From: Cupriavidus taiwanensis LMG 19424
GTDB taxonomy: Bacteria; Pseudomonadota; Gammaproteobacteria; Burkholderiales; Burkholderiaceae
Direction of reading: 5' to 3'
Assembly (NCBI RefSeq): GCF_000069785.1
Contig: NC_010528.1
Location: 1,302,001-1,366,000 of the forward strand
Length of the DNA: 64,000 nucleotides
In this document: piece by piece, positions 51,283 to 60,849 of the stretch
Position numbering within the stretch: the stretch's first letter is position 1
Layout: every line of letters begins with the position of its first letter
Program-made: the position numbers and the translations under genes
The notes under the pieces: model-generated
Told to the model about the DNA's origin: nothing
Seen by the model: only the letters and a program-made list of their open reading frames with translations
Databases searched by the model: none

Positions 51283-51294
51283 TTGCCAGCGCGA

Positions 51295-52089
51295 TCACCC
51301 CAGCAGCAGCGCATCGTCATCCAGCTGCTCATGCCGGGTCTGCTCGAACATCTTGAGCAGGTCCGGCACATCGAGCCCCTTGCGCTTGTCGCCGGAGACA
51401 TCCAGCACCACCTGGCCCTGGTGCAGCATCACCGTGCGCTGGCCGTAGTCCAGCGCCTGGCGCATGCTGTGCGTCACCATCATCGTCGTCAGCTTGCTTT
51501 CCTCGACGATGCGCGCGGTCAGTTCCAGCACGAACGCGGCGGTCTTCGGGTCGAGCGCGGCGGTGTGCTCGTCCAGCAGCAGGATGCGCGACGGCTGCAG
51601 CGAGGCCATCAGCAGGCTCACCGCCTGCCGCTGGCCGCCGGAGAGCAGGCCGATGCGGTCGGTGAGGCGGTTTTCCAGGCCCAAGTTGAGCAGGCGCAGC
51701 TTCTCGCGGAACAGCTCGCGCGAGGCGCGGTTCAGCGCCGGGCGGAAGCCGCGGCGGCTGCCGCGGGCCATCGCCAGGGCCATGTTCTCCTCGATGGTCA
51801 GCGCTTCGCAGGTGCCGGCCATGGGGTCCTGGAACACGCGTGCCACCAGGTGGGCACGGTCCCAGGCGGGCTTGCGCGTGACGTCGGTGTCATCGATGGT
51901 GATGCGGCCCGAGTCGACCATCTGGTCGCCGCTGATCGCATTCAGGAAGGTCGATTTGCCGGCGCCGTTGGAGCCGATCACGGCGACGAACTGCCCGCTC
52001 GGGATTTCCAGGCTGAGGCCGCGCAGCGCGCGGGTTTCGATCGGGGTGCCCGGGTTGAAGGTGAGTTTCAGGTCTTGTGCGCGCAGCAT
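51295..52089 (-). CDS. ABC transporter ATP-binding protein
   Basis: A 264-residue ATPase: Walker A GSNGAGKST, Q-loop ARVFQDPMAGT, signature LSGGQRQAVSLL, Walker B ILLLDEHTAALD, and switch His in MVTHSMRQAL. It is the third gene of a three-gene importer and begins immediately after the permease stop. The family (COG1101-like, paired with COG4120 permease and COG2984 binding protein) is often linked to aromatic amino-acid uptake, as in TrpXYZ. No T-box or tryptophan codon leader is seen, so substrate is unproven. Confidence 0.93.
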   Translation of the reverse strand: MLRAQDLKLTFNPGTPIETRALRGLSLEIPSGQFVAVIGSNGAGKSTFLNAISGDQMVDSGRITIDDTDVTRKPAWDRAHLVARVFQDPMAGTCEALTIEENMALAMARGSRRGFRPALNRASRELFREKLRLLNLGLENRLTDRIGLLSGGQRQAVSLLMASLQPSRILLLDEHTAALDPKTAAFVLELTARIVEESKLTTMMVTHSMRQALDYGQRTVMLHQGQVVLDVSGDKRKGLDVPDLLKMFEQTRHEQLDDDALLLG

Positions 52090-52090
52090 C

Positions 52091-52987
52091 TCAGGCACCT
52101 CCGTTCTTGCGGGCAAAGAGCTTCTTGCGCGTGGCCGGCAGCACCAGCGCGATCGTCACCAGCGCGGCGGTGACCAGGTTCAGGTCCTGCGCCTTCAGGC
52201 CGATGAAGTCGCTGTTCAGTGCCAGCGCGATGAAGAAGCGGTACAGGATGGCGCCCAGCACCACGGCCAGCGTGGTCCAGATCAGCCGCCGTGCCGGCAG
52301 GATGGTCTCGCCGATGATCACCGCGGCCAGCCCGATCACGATGGTGCCGATGCCCATCGAGATATCGGAGCCGCCCTGGGTCTGCGCGAACAGCGCGCCG
52401 GCCAGTGCCACCAGCGCGTTGGACAGCGCCATGCCGGCCAGCGTGGCGCGGCCGGTGGGGATGCCCTGGGCGCGCGCCATGCGCGGGTTGGCGCCGGTGG
52501 CGCGCATGGCCAGGCCCAGTTGCGAGCTGAAGAACCAGTCCAGGCCGACCTTGGCGACCACCACCACCACGAACAGCACCAGCGGGCGCAGCACGTAGTC
52601 CGGCAGCCACTCCGGCTGCAGCACGGTGAACAGCGTCGGTTCGGTGATCAGCGGCACGTTGGGGCGGCCCATGATGCGCAGGTTGACCGAGTACAGCGCG
52701 ATCATCATCAGGATACTGGCGAGCAGGTCCATGATCTTGAGCCGCACGTTGAGCCAGCCGGTGATCCAGCCGGCCAGTGCGCCGGCCGCGATGGCGACCA
52801 CGGTCGCCAGGAACGGGTCCTGGCCGGCGGCGATCAGCGTCGCGGCCACGGCGCCGCCCAGCGGGAAGCTGCCGTCGACGGTCAGGTCGGGAAAGTTGAG
52901 GATGCGGAAGGAAATCAGCACCCCGAGCGCCACCAGGCTGAAGATCAGGCCGATCTCCAGGGCGCCCAGAAGGGAAAAGAGGGACAT
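52091..52987 (-). CDS. ABC transporter permease (LivH/TrpY-like)
   Basis: A 298-residue membrane protein with eight to nine helices. Characteristic regions are SLVALGVLISFRILNFPDLT, VDGSFPLGGAVAATLIAAG and RPLVLFVVVVVAKVGLDWFF, and the GLAAVIIGETILPARRLIW segment that meets the ATPase. The start at 52987 (MSLFSLLG) follows AGGA; the longer frame is proline/arginine-rich noise. A GC-rich spacer of 180 bp with a small CCGCCGC/GCGGCGG hairpin separates it from the binding-protein gene upstream, which could set subunit ratios. Confidence 0.94.
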   Translation of the reverse strand: MSLFSLLGALEIGLIFSLVALGVLISFRILNFPDLTVDGSFPLGGAVAATLIAAGQDPFLATVVAIAAGALAGWITGWLNVRLKIMDLLASILMMIALYSVNLRIMGRPNVPLITEPTLFTVLQPEWLPDYVLRPLVLFVVVVVAKVGLDWFFSSQLGLAMRATGANPRMARAQGIPTGRATLAGMALSNALVALAGALFAQTQGGSDISMGIGTIVIGLAAVIIGETILPARRLIWTTLAVVLGAILYRFFIALALNSDFIGLKAQDLNLVTAALVTIALVLPATRKKLFARKNGGA

Positions 52988-53167
52988 GGGGGAATCCTGT
53001 TGCAGGGTCCGGCGTCTGCCTTGCGCCGGTTTCGGGGCGGTGCGGCCGGCACGCCCGGGTGGGGCCGCCGGGCGCCTCGCCCTGGTCGGTCCGGCCAGGC
53101 CGGGTAGGCCGGGCCGGCGCATCCGCCGCCTTGCGGCGGCGGGGTGGCAGGGCGTGGCTGGCTGTGC

Positions 53168-54145
53168 TTACTTGATGACGGTCTTCGCTTCCTTGACCAG
53201 CTCCGGCGCCAGCGTGACGCCTTGCTTGGCGGCCGCGCCGGTGTTGACGAACAGTTCCAGGTTGTCGCTGGTCTGCGAGGCAATCGCGCCAGGCTTCTCG
53301 CCCTTCAGGATGCGCACCACCACCTTGCCGGTCTGGTGGCCCAGGTCGCCGTAATTGACGCCCAGTGCCGCGACGGCGCCGCGCTTGACGCTGTCGGTAT
53401 CGGCCGCGACCAGCGGGATCTTCGATTCGTTGGCCACCTTGACCAGGGCCTCGTACGCCGACACCACGTTGTTGTCGGTGTTGGTATAGATCACGTCGAC
53501 CTTGCCGATCAGGCTCTTGGCGGCCGGGCCGATGTCCACGGTGCGCGGCGCGGCGGCTTCCTTCAGGGTCAGGCCTTCCTTGGCCAGCAGTTCCTTCAGC
53601 TCCTTGACCACCACCACCGAATTGGCCTCGCCCGGGTTGTAGACCATGCCCACGGTCTTGGCCTTCGGCACCACGCGCTTGATCAGCGCGACCTGCTTGT
53701 CCAGGGGCAGCTTATCCGACACGCCGGTCACGTTGGTGCCCGAGGCGGACCAGCTCTTGACCAGCTGCGCGGCGACCGGATCGGTCACGCCCGAGTACAC
53801 CACCGGCACCGTCTTGGTGGCGGCCACCACGGCCTGTGCCGACGGCGTGGCGATGGCGACGATGGCGTTGGGGTTGTCGCCGACGAACTTGCGGGCGATC
53901 TGCGCGGCGGTGCCGGTATTGCCCTGGGCGCTCTGGTATTCCCACTTCAGGCTCTTGTCGGCGTCATAGCCGGCTGCCTTCAGTTCTGCGCGCACGCCGT
54001 CGCGGATGGCGTCCAGCGCGGGATGGTCGACGATCGACAGCACCTTGACGGTCTGGGCCTGCACGGCGCCGCCGTACAGCAGTGCCAGCGCCATGGCGCC
54101 GCCCAGGATGGACTTGGATGCTGCGAGACCCTTGGTGGACTTCAT
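53168..54145 (-). CDS. ABC transporter substrate-binding protein (TrpX/COG2984-like)
   Basis: A 325-residue periplasmic receptor. The signal peptide is residues 1-30 (ALALLYGGAVQAQ). The two lobes are a type-I fold, with VLSIVDHPALDAIRDGVRAE, IVAIATPSAQAVVAATKTVP, VVYSGVTDPVAAQLV and VKRGAVAALGVNYGDLGHQT. GGGGAG precedes the ATG. It is the first gene of the importer operon. The family contains TrpX, a tryptophan/tyrosine receptor, but ligand residues cannot be checked by eye. Confidence 0.93.
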   Translation of the reverse strand: MKSTKGLAASKSILGGAMALALLYGGAVQAQTVKVLSIVDHPALDAIRDGVRAELKAAGYDADKSLKWEYQSAQGNTGTAAQIARKFVGDNPNAIVAIATPSAQAVVAATKTVPVVYSGVTDPVAAQLVKSWSASGTNVTGVSDKLPLDKQVALIKRVVPKAKTVGMVYNPGEANSVVVVKELKELLAKEGLTLKEAAAPRTVDIGPAAKSLIGKVDVIYTNTDNNVVSAYEALVKVANESKIPLVAADTDSVKRGAVAALGVNYGDLGHQTGKVVVRILKGEKPGAIASQTSDNLELFVNTGAAAKQGVTLAPELVKEAKTVIK

Positions 54146-54580
54146 TATGTGTGCTCCCCCGAAACTCGGTTCTGGATTGGATACGGCCGCGGATGGTTCG
54201 GTCCGCCGTCCTGGCGCGCGCGCCGGCTGGCGCACGGTGCCGGTCCGGGCGGGCGCGGCGGCTTCCTGCGGCGGGAGGGAGCGTGCGCGGACGCGTCGGA
54301 TGCGACAGCGATAAGCCTGCGAGGATACCACTTCCCGCGCACGAAATGGACAGTCATCATGCGGAAGTGGGGCATCCGATGCTGCCAGACGCCCGCTATC
54401 CGCCATCGAGGCGCATTTTATTGCGCGGGAACCGAGGTTTGCTTGTGGATTACCCCGATTGCGGCGGCCGCGTCTTCATGCAATTGCGCGCGACCGGGGC
54501 GTCGAGGTTTTCCCTCCACCTGGCACAGCCGGGTGGTGCACCGGCCAGGTGCCAGGTGAAGGCGTGGGCGACCGGGGAAT
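54146..54580. other. Intergenic region between ABC operon and pyrD
   Basis: A 435-bp spacer. It contains the promoter side of the ABC operon (a TAAAAT at 54415-54420 inside the dyad GCGCA-N6-TGCGC, but no good -35), and a large hairpin just after pyrD. No ORF is convincing. Confidence 0.4.
54517..54558 (-). repeat. Large hairpin downstream of pyrD
   Basis: CACCTGGCAC and GTGCCAGGTG form a perfect 10-bp outer stem, with an inner GCCGG/CCGGC stem. It starts 23 bp after the pyrD stop and lacks a U-tract, so it may be a Rho-dependent or stabilising 3' structure. Confidence 0.55.
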
Positions 54581-55615
54581 TCAGCCGCGCAGCGCCGCGG
54601 CGCACTCGCGCACCAGCGCCGGGCCGCGGTAGATCAGGCCGCTGTAGAGCTGCACCAGGCTGGCCCCGGCTTCGATCTTGGCGCGCGCATCGGCGCCGCC
54701 GAAGATGCCGCCCACGCCGATGACCGGCACCGCGTCGCCGACCACGCCGCGCAACGCGCGCACCACGCGGGTCGAGGCTTCGAATACCGGGCGCCCGGAC
54801 AGGCCGCCGGCTTCTTCGGCATGCGGCAGGCCCTTGACCGCCTCGCGCGAGATGGTGGTGTTGGTGGCGATCACGCCGTCGATCTTGTGGCGCACCAGCG
54901 CGTCGCCGATGTTGCCGATCTGGTCGGCGTCGAGATCCGGCGCGATCTTCAGCGCCAGTGGCACATAGCGCTTGTGCTGGTCTGCCAGGCGCTGCTGCGC
55001 GTCCTTCAGCGACGACAACAGGCTGTCGAGCTCGCTCGCGCCTTGCAGCTGGCGCAGGTTCTTGGTGTTCGGCGAAGAGATGTTGACCGTCACGTAGCTG
55101 GCGTGCGGATAGACGCGCTCCAGGCAGTACAGGTAATCGTCGTTGGCGCGCTCGATCGGGGTATCGGCGTTCTTGCCGATGTTCAGCCCCAGCACGCCGC
55201 CCTCGGCCTTCCAGCGCGAAGCCCGCACATTGGCGACAAAGGCATCGACGCCGCCGTTGTTGAAGCCCATGCGGTTGATCAGCGCATCGGCCTGCGGCAG
55301 CCGGAACATGCGCGGGCGCGGGTTGCCCGGCTGCGCGCGCGGCGTGACAGTGCCCACCTCGATAAAGCCGAAGCCGAGCGCGGCCAGGCCGTCGATATAG
55401 GCGCCGTCCTTGTCCAGCCCCGCGGCCAGGCCGACCGGGTTGGGAAAACGCACCCCCATGACCGTGTGCGGGTCTTCGGCAATGCGGTTGCCGATGCAGC
55501 TGCCCAGGCCCATGCGGTGGGCGCGCAGCAGGTTGTTCAGCGTGAAATGGTGGGCGTCCTCGGCATCCATCGAGAACAGGGCGGGGCGAAACAGGGGGTA
55601 GAGCGCGTTGAGCAC
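54581..55615 (-). CDS. pyrD: Dihydroorotate dehydrogenase (quinone), class 2
   Basis: A 344-residue membrane-associated FMN enzyme of pyrimidine synthesis. The amphipathic N-terminus ([20 protein letters not shown]) that docks to quinone is present. FMN/substrate motifs are [48 protein letters not shown] with the catalytic Ser, [10 protein letters not shown], and [14 protein letters not shown] use the GTG start at 55615, which gives the family's usual length. An upstream ATG (55666) overlaps a TACAAT -10-like element and would add a non-conserved Arg/Pro stretch. Confidence 0.94.
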   Translation of the reverse strand: MLNALYPLFRPALFSMDAEDAHHFTLNNLLRAHRMGLGSCIGNRIAEDPHTVMGVRFPNPVGLAAGLDKDGAYIDGLAALGFGFIEVGTVTPRAQPGNPRPRMFRLPQADALINRMGFNNGGVDAFVANVRASRWKAEGGVLGLNIGKNADTPIERANDDYLYCLERVYPHASYVTVNISSPNTKNLRQLQGASELDSLLSSLKDAQQRLADQHKRYVPLALKIAPDLDADQIGNIGDALVRHKIDGVIATNTTISREAVKGLPHAEEAGGLSGRPVFEASTRVVRALRGVVGDAVPVIGVGGIFGGADARAKIEAGASLVQLYSGLIYRGPALVRECAAALRG

Positions 55616-55724
55616 GTTGGGCAGGCGGCCGGCGGGCCGGCGCGGAAGTCGGGACCAGGGCGGCATTGTAGCGGCTGGCCCGCCCGGAAGGGCGGCTGCG
55701 CCGCCGGCCGCTGGCGCGGCGGGG

Positions 55725-56522
55725 CTAGGCCTGCGGGGCCGGCGGCACTGGCGCGGCGGCTTCGGCGGCCTCCGTGCCCAGGTCTTCGAACGCATGCCAG
55801 TGGTTGCCTGTCAGCACCTGCAGGGGCCGGAAGCGCGCCTTGTACGCCATCTTGCGGCTGTCGGCGATCCAGTAGCCCAGGTACAGGTGTGGCAGGCCCA
55901 GCGCATGGGTCTGGCGGATCTGCCACAGGATGTTGTAGGTGCCGTAGCTGGCGTTGCGCTCGAGCGGATCGTAGAAGGTGTAGACCGACGACAGCCCGTC
56001 GTCGAGCACGTCGATCATGCTGACCATGCGCAGCCGCCCGGCCTCGGGCGAGCCCGGCGGATCGCGGAATTCGACCAGGCGCGAGTTGACCCGGCTTTGC
56101 AGCAGGAACTGCTCGTACTGGTCGCGGCTGTCCTGGTCCATGCCGCCGCCGGCATGGCGCATCGACTGGTACAGCAGGTACAGCGAGTAGTGTTCTTCGA
56201 CGTAGGTCAGCGGGGCCACCAGCGCCTGCAGGTGCTGGTGGCGGTTCCAGGCGCGACGCTGCGAGCGGTCTGGCGTGAACTGGTCGACCAGCACGCGGCA
56301 CGGCGTGCAGGCGTGGCAATCGTCGCAATACGGCCGGTAGGTGAAGATGCCGCTGCGGCGAAAGCCCGCGCGCACCAGGCGCGAATAGACGTCGGCATTG
56401 ATCAGGTGCGCCGGCGTGGCCACCTGGGAGCGCGCCATGCGCCCGTCGAGATAGCTGCAAGCGTAAGGCGCCGTGGCATAGAACTGCAGCGCGGACAGCG
56501 GTAGTTCCTTCAGCTTGCTCAT
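55725..56522 (-). CDS. bpt: Aspartate/glutamate leucyltransferase (arginyl-tRNA-protein transferase family)
   Basis: A 265-residue enzyme that adds leucine to proteins with N-terminal Asp or Glu, marking them for ClpAP. The ATE/Bpt pattern is clear: [40 protein letters not shown] with a conserved Cys cluster, [17 protein letters not shown] and [17 protein letters not shown]. The C-terminus is a short Ala/Pro tail. It lies between aat and pyrD on one strand; bpt-aat pairing is the usual N-end-rule operon. Confidence 0.93.
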   Translation of the reverse strand: MSKLKELPLSALQFYATAPYACSYLDGRMARSQVATPAHLINADVYSRLVRAGFRRSGIFTYRPYCDDCHACTPCRVLVDQFTPDRSQRRAWNRHQHLQALVAPLTYVEEHYSLYLLYQSMRHAGGGMDQDSRDQYEQFLLQSRVNSRLVEFRDPPGSPEAGRLRMVSMIDVLDDGLSSVYTFYDPLERNASYGTYNILWQIRQTHALGLPHLYLGYWIADSRKMAYKARFRPLQVLTGNHWHAFEDLGTEAAEAAAPVPPAPQA

Positions 56523-56601
56523 GACTCAGGGGGCTCCGGGGCGGGACGGCGCGGTTTGCACGGTGGTCCGCAGCGCCAGCGTCCGCACCCGTGCCAGGGA
56601 T

Positions 56602-57354
56602 TCAGGCTGCCGGCGCGGCGGGTGTCCCGGCCCAGCGCTCCAGCACCGATTTGTCGAACCGCCACGGACTGATCGCCGGCTGCGCCGTTGCCGCGCGCAC
56701 ATGGGCCACGAATTCGGCGCGGGGGATGGGGCGCGCACCCAGCGAGGCCAGGTGGTCGGTTTCCTGCTGGCAGTCTATCATCGCCACGCCGTGGTTGCCG
56801 AGGAACGCGCACAGCGCCGCCAGCGCGATCTTGGAGGCGTCGGTGCGGTGCGCAAACATGGATTCGCCGAAGAACATCCGTCCCAGCGCCACGCCGTACA
56901 GGCCGCCGACGCGCTCGCCGCGGTACCAGCTCTCGACCGAGTGGGCCAGGCCGTTGCGGTGCAGCGCGCCGTACGCGGCAATGATGGCGTCGGTGATCCA
57001 GGTGCCGTCCTGGCCCTCGCGCGGCGTGCTGGCGCAGGCGCGCATCACGGCCAGGAAATCATGGTCGACGCGGATTTCCCAGTCGGCATCGCGCAGCACG
57101 CGCCGCAGCGTCTTGCGCAGGTTGACCGAGACGCGCAGTGCCGGCGGCGCCAGCACCATGCGCGGATCGGTGCTCCACCACAGCACCGGCTGGCCGCTCG
57201 AATACCACGGGAAGATGCCCTGGCGATACGCCAGCAGCAGCCGCTGCGGCGACAGTTCGCGGCTGGCGGCGAGCAGCCCGGGCGCCTCGGAGTCTGGCCC
57301 GAGCGCGTGCTCGACCGGGGGAAACGGATCTTGCGGGTCCAGCCAGGCAATCAT
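56602..57354 (-). CDS. aat: Leucyl/phenylalanyl-tRNA-protein transferase
   Basis: A 250-residue enzyme that transfers Leu or Phe to N-terminal Lys or Arg for degradation by ClpAP. The signatures are [90 protein letters not shown] and [17 protein letters not shown]. It has full length with a standard start. It is followed by bpt after 79 bp, so both branches of the bacterial N-end-rule pathway are encoded together. Confidence 0.96.
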   Translation of the reverse strand: MIAWLDPQDPFPPVEHALGPDSEAPGLLAASRELSPQRLLLAYRQGIFPWYSSGQPVLWWSTDPRMVLAPPALRVSVNLRKTLRRVLRDADWEIRVDHDFLAVMRACASTPREGQDGTWITDAIIAAYGALHRNGLAHSVESWYRGERVGGLYGVALGRMFFGESMFAHRTDASKIALAALCAFLGNHGVAMIDCQQETDHLASLGARPIPRAEFVAHVRAATAQPAISPWRFDKSVLERWAGTPAAPAA

Positions 57355-57394
57355 GCGGACTGCGCCGGAGGGCGGTGCGCGGCAGGCCCGCCGC

Positions 57395-57979
57395 TCAGGG
57401 GGTGACCGTGGCCCGGCTGGTCAGCGGGCGCATGGGCTTGTCGATGTCCAGGCTGTGCAGCCGGAAGCTGCCGTCCTGCAGGCGGCCGGCGGCGCGGTCG
57501 GCGAAGAAGCAGCGCAGGGTATGGATCACGGTGGGGAAGGCCAGTTCATCCCAGGGCACATCGGCCTCTTCCACCAGCTTCACTTCCAGGCTTTCCTCGC
57601 CGGGCGCAATGTCGAGGTCGTCCAGCGTGGCGAGGTAGAACAGGTGAACCTGGTGCACATGCGGCACGTTCAGGATCGAGAACAGCTCGCCCACCTGCAC
57701 GCGCGCGCCGGCTTCTTCCAGTGTTTCGCGCGAGGCCGCCTGGGCGGTGGTCTCGCCGATCTCCATGAAGCCCGCCGGCAGGGTCCAGAAGCCGTAGCGG
57801 GGCTCGATGGCGCGCTTGCACAGCAGGATCTTGTCTTCCCAGACCGGGATGGTGCCGACTACGTTGCGGGGATTGACGTAGTGGATGGTGCCGCAGTTGT
57901 CGCAAACGCTGCGCGGGCGGTTATCGCCGTCAGGCACGCGCAACACGACAGCATGACCACAGTTCGAGCAGAATTTCAT
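57395..57979 (-). CDS. Nudix hydrolase with N-terminal zinc ribbon
   Basis: A 194-residue protein. Residues 1-33 form a zinc ribbon (CSNCGHAV ... CDNCG). The Nudix fold follows, with the Nudix box [22 protein letters not shown] (about residues 70-92), complete with the REx2EE core. Zinc-ribbon Nudix proteins of this length act on NADH, FAD or other nucleotide diphosphates (NudC is longer). The substrate is not certain. Its own ATG lies 40 bp upstream of aat on the same strand. Confidence 0.92.
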   Translation of the reverse strand: MKFCSNCGHAVVLRVPDGDNRPRSVCDNCGTIHYVNPRNVVGTIPVWEDKILLCKRAIEPRYGFWTLPAGFMEIGETTAQAASRETLEEAGARVQVGELFSILNVPHVHQVHLFYLATLDDLDIAPGEESLEVKLVEEADVPWDELAFPTVIHTLRCFFADRAAGRLQDGSFRLHSLDIDKPMRPLTSRATVTP

Positions 57980-58116
57980 GAGGGGCGTCCGGGAGAATGG
58001 CGAAAGTGTATCACCCTCGCCGAGCGCGCCGGCGGGCCGTTGGAGCGGTGCTGCACCATGGGTGGCGACGCGCGAATGCCGCAGCCACCGCTACGGTGCG
58101 CGGAGCGGCGGCACCA

Positions 58117-58144
58117 AAACAAAAAACCCGCCGGAGGCGGGTTT
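58117..58144 (-). terminator. Rho-independent terminator of initiator tRNA
   Basis: AAACCCGCC/GGCGGGTTT with a 3-nt loop is followed by T-rich sequence on the minus strand, 40 bp after the tRNA. Confidence 0.9.
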
Positions 58145-58183
58145 GTCTGCGTCGACGGCGTCACAGACACGCGTCTGTGCGGT

Positions 58184-58259
58184 TGGTTGCGGGGGCAGGA
58201 CTTGAACCTGCGACCTTCGGGTTATGAGCCCGACGAGCTGCCAACTGCTCCACCCCGCG
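58184..58259 (-). tRNA. Initiator tRNA-fMet (anticodon CAT)
   Basis: 76 nt. The first acceptor pair is mismatched (C1 against A72), and three G-C pairs flank the anticodon loop (GGG-CTCATAA-CCC). Both are initiator hallmarks. The CCA end is encoded. Confidence 0.96.
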
Positions 58260-58274
58260 TCCGTCGAAGAAAAG

Positions 58275-58303
58275 ATTATATGGCATCTGGTTGCGCAATG
58301 CAA
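58275..58303 (-). promoter_or_regulatory. Promoter of initiator tRNA
   Basis: On the minus strand TTGCAT and a perfect TATAAT are spaced 17 bp apart. The -10 ends 15 bp before the tRNA. Confidence 0.75.
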
Positions 58304-58380
58304 CACCTGTTTAGGAAACCTGCCAGCGATGCGCATTGCCGCATGCCATAACGATTAGATCGCCGTAGCGGGGCGGAGGT

Positions 58381-59133
58381 TCAGCGGGCCTCGGGGGTAT
58401 CGCTTGTGCGCTGCCACAGCGCGGCCTCGAACTCGAAGCTGTCGCGCTGCTGCAGGTCGTCGCGCTGCCACATCACGCGGTCGCGGCGCACGGTCAGCAT
58501 CCACGTGGTAGTGGCCAGCGGCATCGGATGCGAGAACGCGCGCGGCGTCAGCACCGCGCCGCAGGGGCCGTGCTGCGGATCGCGCACCGAGGTGTAGCGG
58601 ATCATGCCGAGTCCGGCTTCGCGCGCGACGCGGCCGAACGCCTGGCAGGGCTCGTGATTATCCGGGTCGGTCCAGGCGGCGCGGTCGCGGTCGAACGGCG
58701 GCTGGTCCAGCGCCACGCCGGAGGTCTCGACACGCACTTCGAACAGCGTCTGCGCGCGCGCGTCGATGCGCGGCAGCGCGGGGCTGTCGTTCAGGAAGCG
58801 CCAGCGCCAGTAGCCTAGCTCGGCACAGGCCGTGCGGATCTCGTTGGCGCCATAGAACACGCCCGGATCCTGGCTGGCGCGGAAGCGCGAGCCCCACGGC
58901 GATGGCGGGTAGCGGAACGGGGTGAACAGCAGGTAGTGCAGATGGCGCGCCTCGAGGGGCACGGCCGGCTTGCCGGCGTCGAGCACCGCTTCCAGGACCG
59001 CCTGTTCCTCCAGGCTGTCGACCAGCGGCATGGTGGAGACTACATGCTGGGCTTCCACCGCCCGCCACAGCGTGAGCGCGAACTGCCGGCGCTCAGATGC
59101 GACCGCGGGTGGCGTCCAGATAGTGAACGACAC
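58381..59133 (-). CDS. RES-domain toxin
   Basis: A 250-residue protein of the RES family, which depletes NAD in type II toxin-antitoxin pairs. The R-E-S layout is visible: LWRAVEAQHVVSTMPLVDSL with the first Arg, FRYPPSPWGSRFRASQDPGV and YGANEIRTACAELGYWRWRF with Glu, and RYTSVRD with Ser near the C-terminal third. The start is taken as GTG at 59133, inside the antitoxin gene (41-bp overlap), which implies translational coupling. No good Shine-Dalgarno is seen, so the start may be a few codons later. It pairs with the Xre/MbcA-like antitoxin upstream. Confidence 0.88.
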   Translation of the reverse strand: MSFTIWTPPAVASERRQFALTLWRAVEAQHVVSTMPLVDSLEEQAVLEAVLDAGKPAVPLEARHLHYLLFTPFRYPPSPWGSRFRASQDPGVFYGANEIRTACAELGYWRWRFLNDSPALPRIDARAQTLFEVRVETSGVALDQPPFDRDRAAWTDPDNHEPCQAFGRVAREAGLGMIRYTSVRDPQHGPCGAVLTPRAFSHPMPLATTTWMLTVRRDRVMWQRDDLQQRDSFEFEAALWQRTSDTPEAR

Positions 59134-59482
59134 GGACCAGACCTTCGGTTGTGCGGATCAGTTCAAGCGGCTTGCCGCCCAGCGCGAGGTTGTCGTTGGT
59201 CAGCCATAGCCGGGCCTGGTCGCCATGGCCCAGGATGGCGTCGAGCGAGCGGAACAGGCGCACGAACAAGACGCCGAACTCCCACTCCTTGCGATGCGCA
59301 TCCAGCACGTAGCCGCCCGATGCCATGCGCGACACCGAGGCGGTGCTGATGCCAAGTACGCTCGCCACCATCGCCTGGCTGATGCCCAGGAAGCCGGCGG
59401 CGCGCATGACCGCCTTGGTCAGCGTAGTGCCGGGGTCGGGGCCGCCGGCGGGATCGGTCTCCGGAATCCGCCTGGATTGCAT
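59093..59482 (-). CDS. Xre/MbcA/ParS-type antitoxin (DUF2384)
   Basis: A 129-residue antitoxin. The N-terminal Xre-like HTH (AAGFLGISQAMVASVLGIST) is followed by a toxin-binding DUF2384 domain (LFRSLDAILGHGDQARLWLT, ALGGKPLELIRTTEGLVRVV). AGGAG lies about 10 bp before the ATG. It has its own promoter with a perfect -10 and flanking TTCAGAA repeats, consistent with autorepression. It is the first gene of the RES-Xre pair, directly downstream of boxA. Confidence 0.92.
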   Translation of the reverse strand: MQSRRIPETDPAGGPDPGTTLTKAVMRAAGFLGISQAMVASVLGISTASVSRMASGGYVLDAHRKEWEFGVLFVRLFRSLDAILGHGDQARLWLTNDNLALGGKPLELIRTTEGLVRVVHYLDATRGRI

Positions 59483-59500
59483 CGCCTGTGCTCCTGTTTC

Positions 59501-59532
59501 TTCAGAAAGATTATAGGCGATGAATTTCAGAA
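59501..59532 (-). promoter_or_regulatory. Antitoxin promoter with flanking repeats
   Basis: A perfect TATAAT (minus strand, 59515-59510) is flanked by two TTCAGAA direct repeats (59501-59507 and 59526-59532), 25 bp apart. These are likely the self-binding site of the antitoxin. The -35 is poor. Confidence 0.55.
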
Positions 59533-59592
59533 GGGAAGAGGTTGCCCAAATCCGGCCTGCGACGCGGCGCGCGCCGGTGGCACGGGTCGCGG

Positions 59593-60837
59593 CTAATAGG
59601 TCTCGATATGCAACCGTCCTTCGGCCTTCATGGTGGTTTCCAGCGCCTTCCAGTTAAGACCGGCGCTGGCGCAGACCGTTTCAAATGCGGCCAGCACGCC
59701 TTCCTCCATGCCTTTCAGGCCGCAGATATAGACGTGGCCGTTGGCGTCGCCCAGCAGCGCTGCGACGCTGTCCCGGGCTTCGCGGATCGCGTCCTGGACA
59801 TAGCGGCGCGGCGTGGCCGGGTCGCGCGAGAAGGCGAAGTGGATCTCGAGGAAATCCCTGGGCAGCTTCAGCAGCGGGCCGAAGTAGGGCAGTTCGGCGG
59901 CATTGCGCGCGCCGAAGAACAGCAGCCGGCGTCCGTTGAACTGGGCCACGTTGCGGCGCATGCGCTCGGTCATGGCGCGCATCGGCGCCGACCCGGTGCC
60001 GGTACAGATCATCATCACGCTGGCCTCGGCGTGGTTGGGCATCAGGAAGGTCGAGCCGAACGGACCCACCACCTGCACCGTGTCGCCCTTGGCCAGGTCG
60101 CACAGGTAATTGGAGGCCACGCCCCGCACCGGCTTGCCGTCGTGGTCCTGATCGACCCGCTTTACCGTCAACGCAAGGTTGTTATAGCCGGGGCGCTCGC
60201 CGTCGCGCGGACTGGCGACCGAATACATGCGGATGTAGTGCGGCTTGCCCGCGGCATCCGTGCCCGGTGGGACGATGCCGATCGACTGGCCCTCCAGGAT
60301 CGGGAAGAAATGGGTGCCGAGGTCCAGCACGATATGGTGGATGTCGCTCGAGGCATCCGCGGCCGTGAGCCGGTAGTTGCCGGCTACGGTGGCGGTCACC
60401 GGCGCCCGCACGCCATGCAGGTTCACATAGGGATGGGCGGCCGACCACGGCGCGCGCGGCGAAGTATGGCGGCTGGTTTCCACGGCCTGGATCGCGGCGC
60501 CGTCGGCCGCGGCCGTGCCGCCGCCCGTGGTGGCGGGCGCGGCTTCGTCCGCGATGTCCAGTTCCGGCAGCGGCACCTCGGCCGGCAGCTCGTCCCACAG
60601 CAGCTGGGCCTCGATCGGGTAGGCCTGGCCGCGCAGCATGGTGCGCCAGTTGTCGATGGCGCCGGTCGGGCACGGCGACAGGCAGGCATTGCAGCCGTTG
60701 CACACGTCGGCGCGGACCACGTAGTTGCGGTCATCGTGGGTGATGGCATCGATCGGGCAGGTGTCTTCGCAGGTGTTGCAGCGAATGCAGATTTCCGGAT
60801 CGATCAGGTGCTGCTTGATGATGTCGGGGGCGCCCAT
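59593..60837 (-). CDS. boxA: Benzoyl-CoA 2,3-epoxidase reductase subunit
   Basis: A 414-residue NADPH-dependent flavoprotein that supplies electrons to BoxB in aerobic benzoyl-CoA degradation. Two 4Fe-4S clusters are at the N-terminus ([15 protein letters not shown] and [15 protein letters not shown]). A linker of about 60 residues follows, then the ferredoxin-NADP-reductase module with [43 protein letters not shown] and the C-terminal [13 protein letters not shown]. It begins 12 bp after the boxB stop and is co-transcribed with boxC-boxB. Confidence 0.96.
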   Translation of the reverse strand: MGAPDIIKQHLIDPEICIRCNTCEDTCPIDAITHDDRNYVVRADVCNGCNACLSPCPTGAIDNWRTMLRGQAYPIEAQLLWDELPAEVPLPELDIADEAAPATTGGGTAAADGAAIQAVETSRHTSPRAPWSAAHPYVNLHGVRAPVTATVAGNYRLTAADASSDIHHIVLDLGTHFFPILEGQSIGIVPPGTDAAGKPHYIRMYSVASPRDGERPGYNNLALTVKRVDQDHDGKPVRGVASNYLCDLAKGDTVQVVGPFGSTFLMPNHAEASVMMICTGTGSAPMRAMTERMRRNVAQFNGRRLLFFGARNAAELPYFGPLLKLPRDFLEIHFAFSRDPATPRRYVQDAIREARDSVAALLGDANGHVYICGLKGMEEGVLAAFETVCASAGLNWKALETTMKAEGRLHIETY

Positions 60838-60849
60838 GGCGAGTCGGGT

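Larger units (their letters stand above)
50895..51294. other. 400-bp region upstream of the primase-helicase
   Basis: Nothing coding is convincing. The segment 50990-51080 is clearly AT-richer than the rest of the window and holds three CGTTTAA repeats. The right end carries the terminator of the ABC-transporter operon. Confidence 0.6.
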
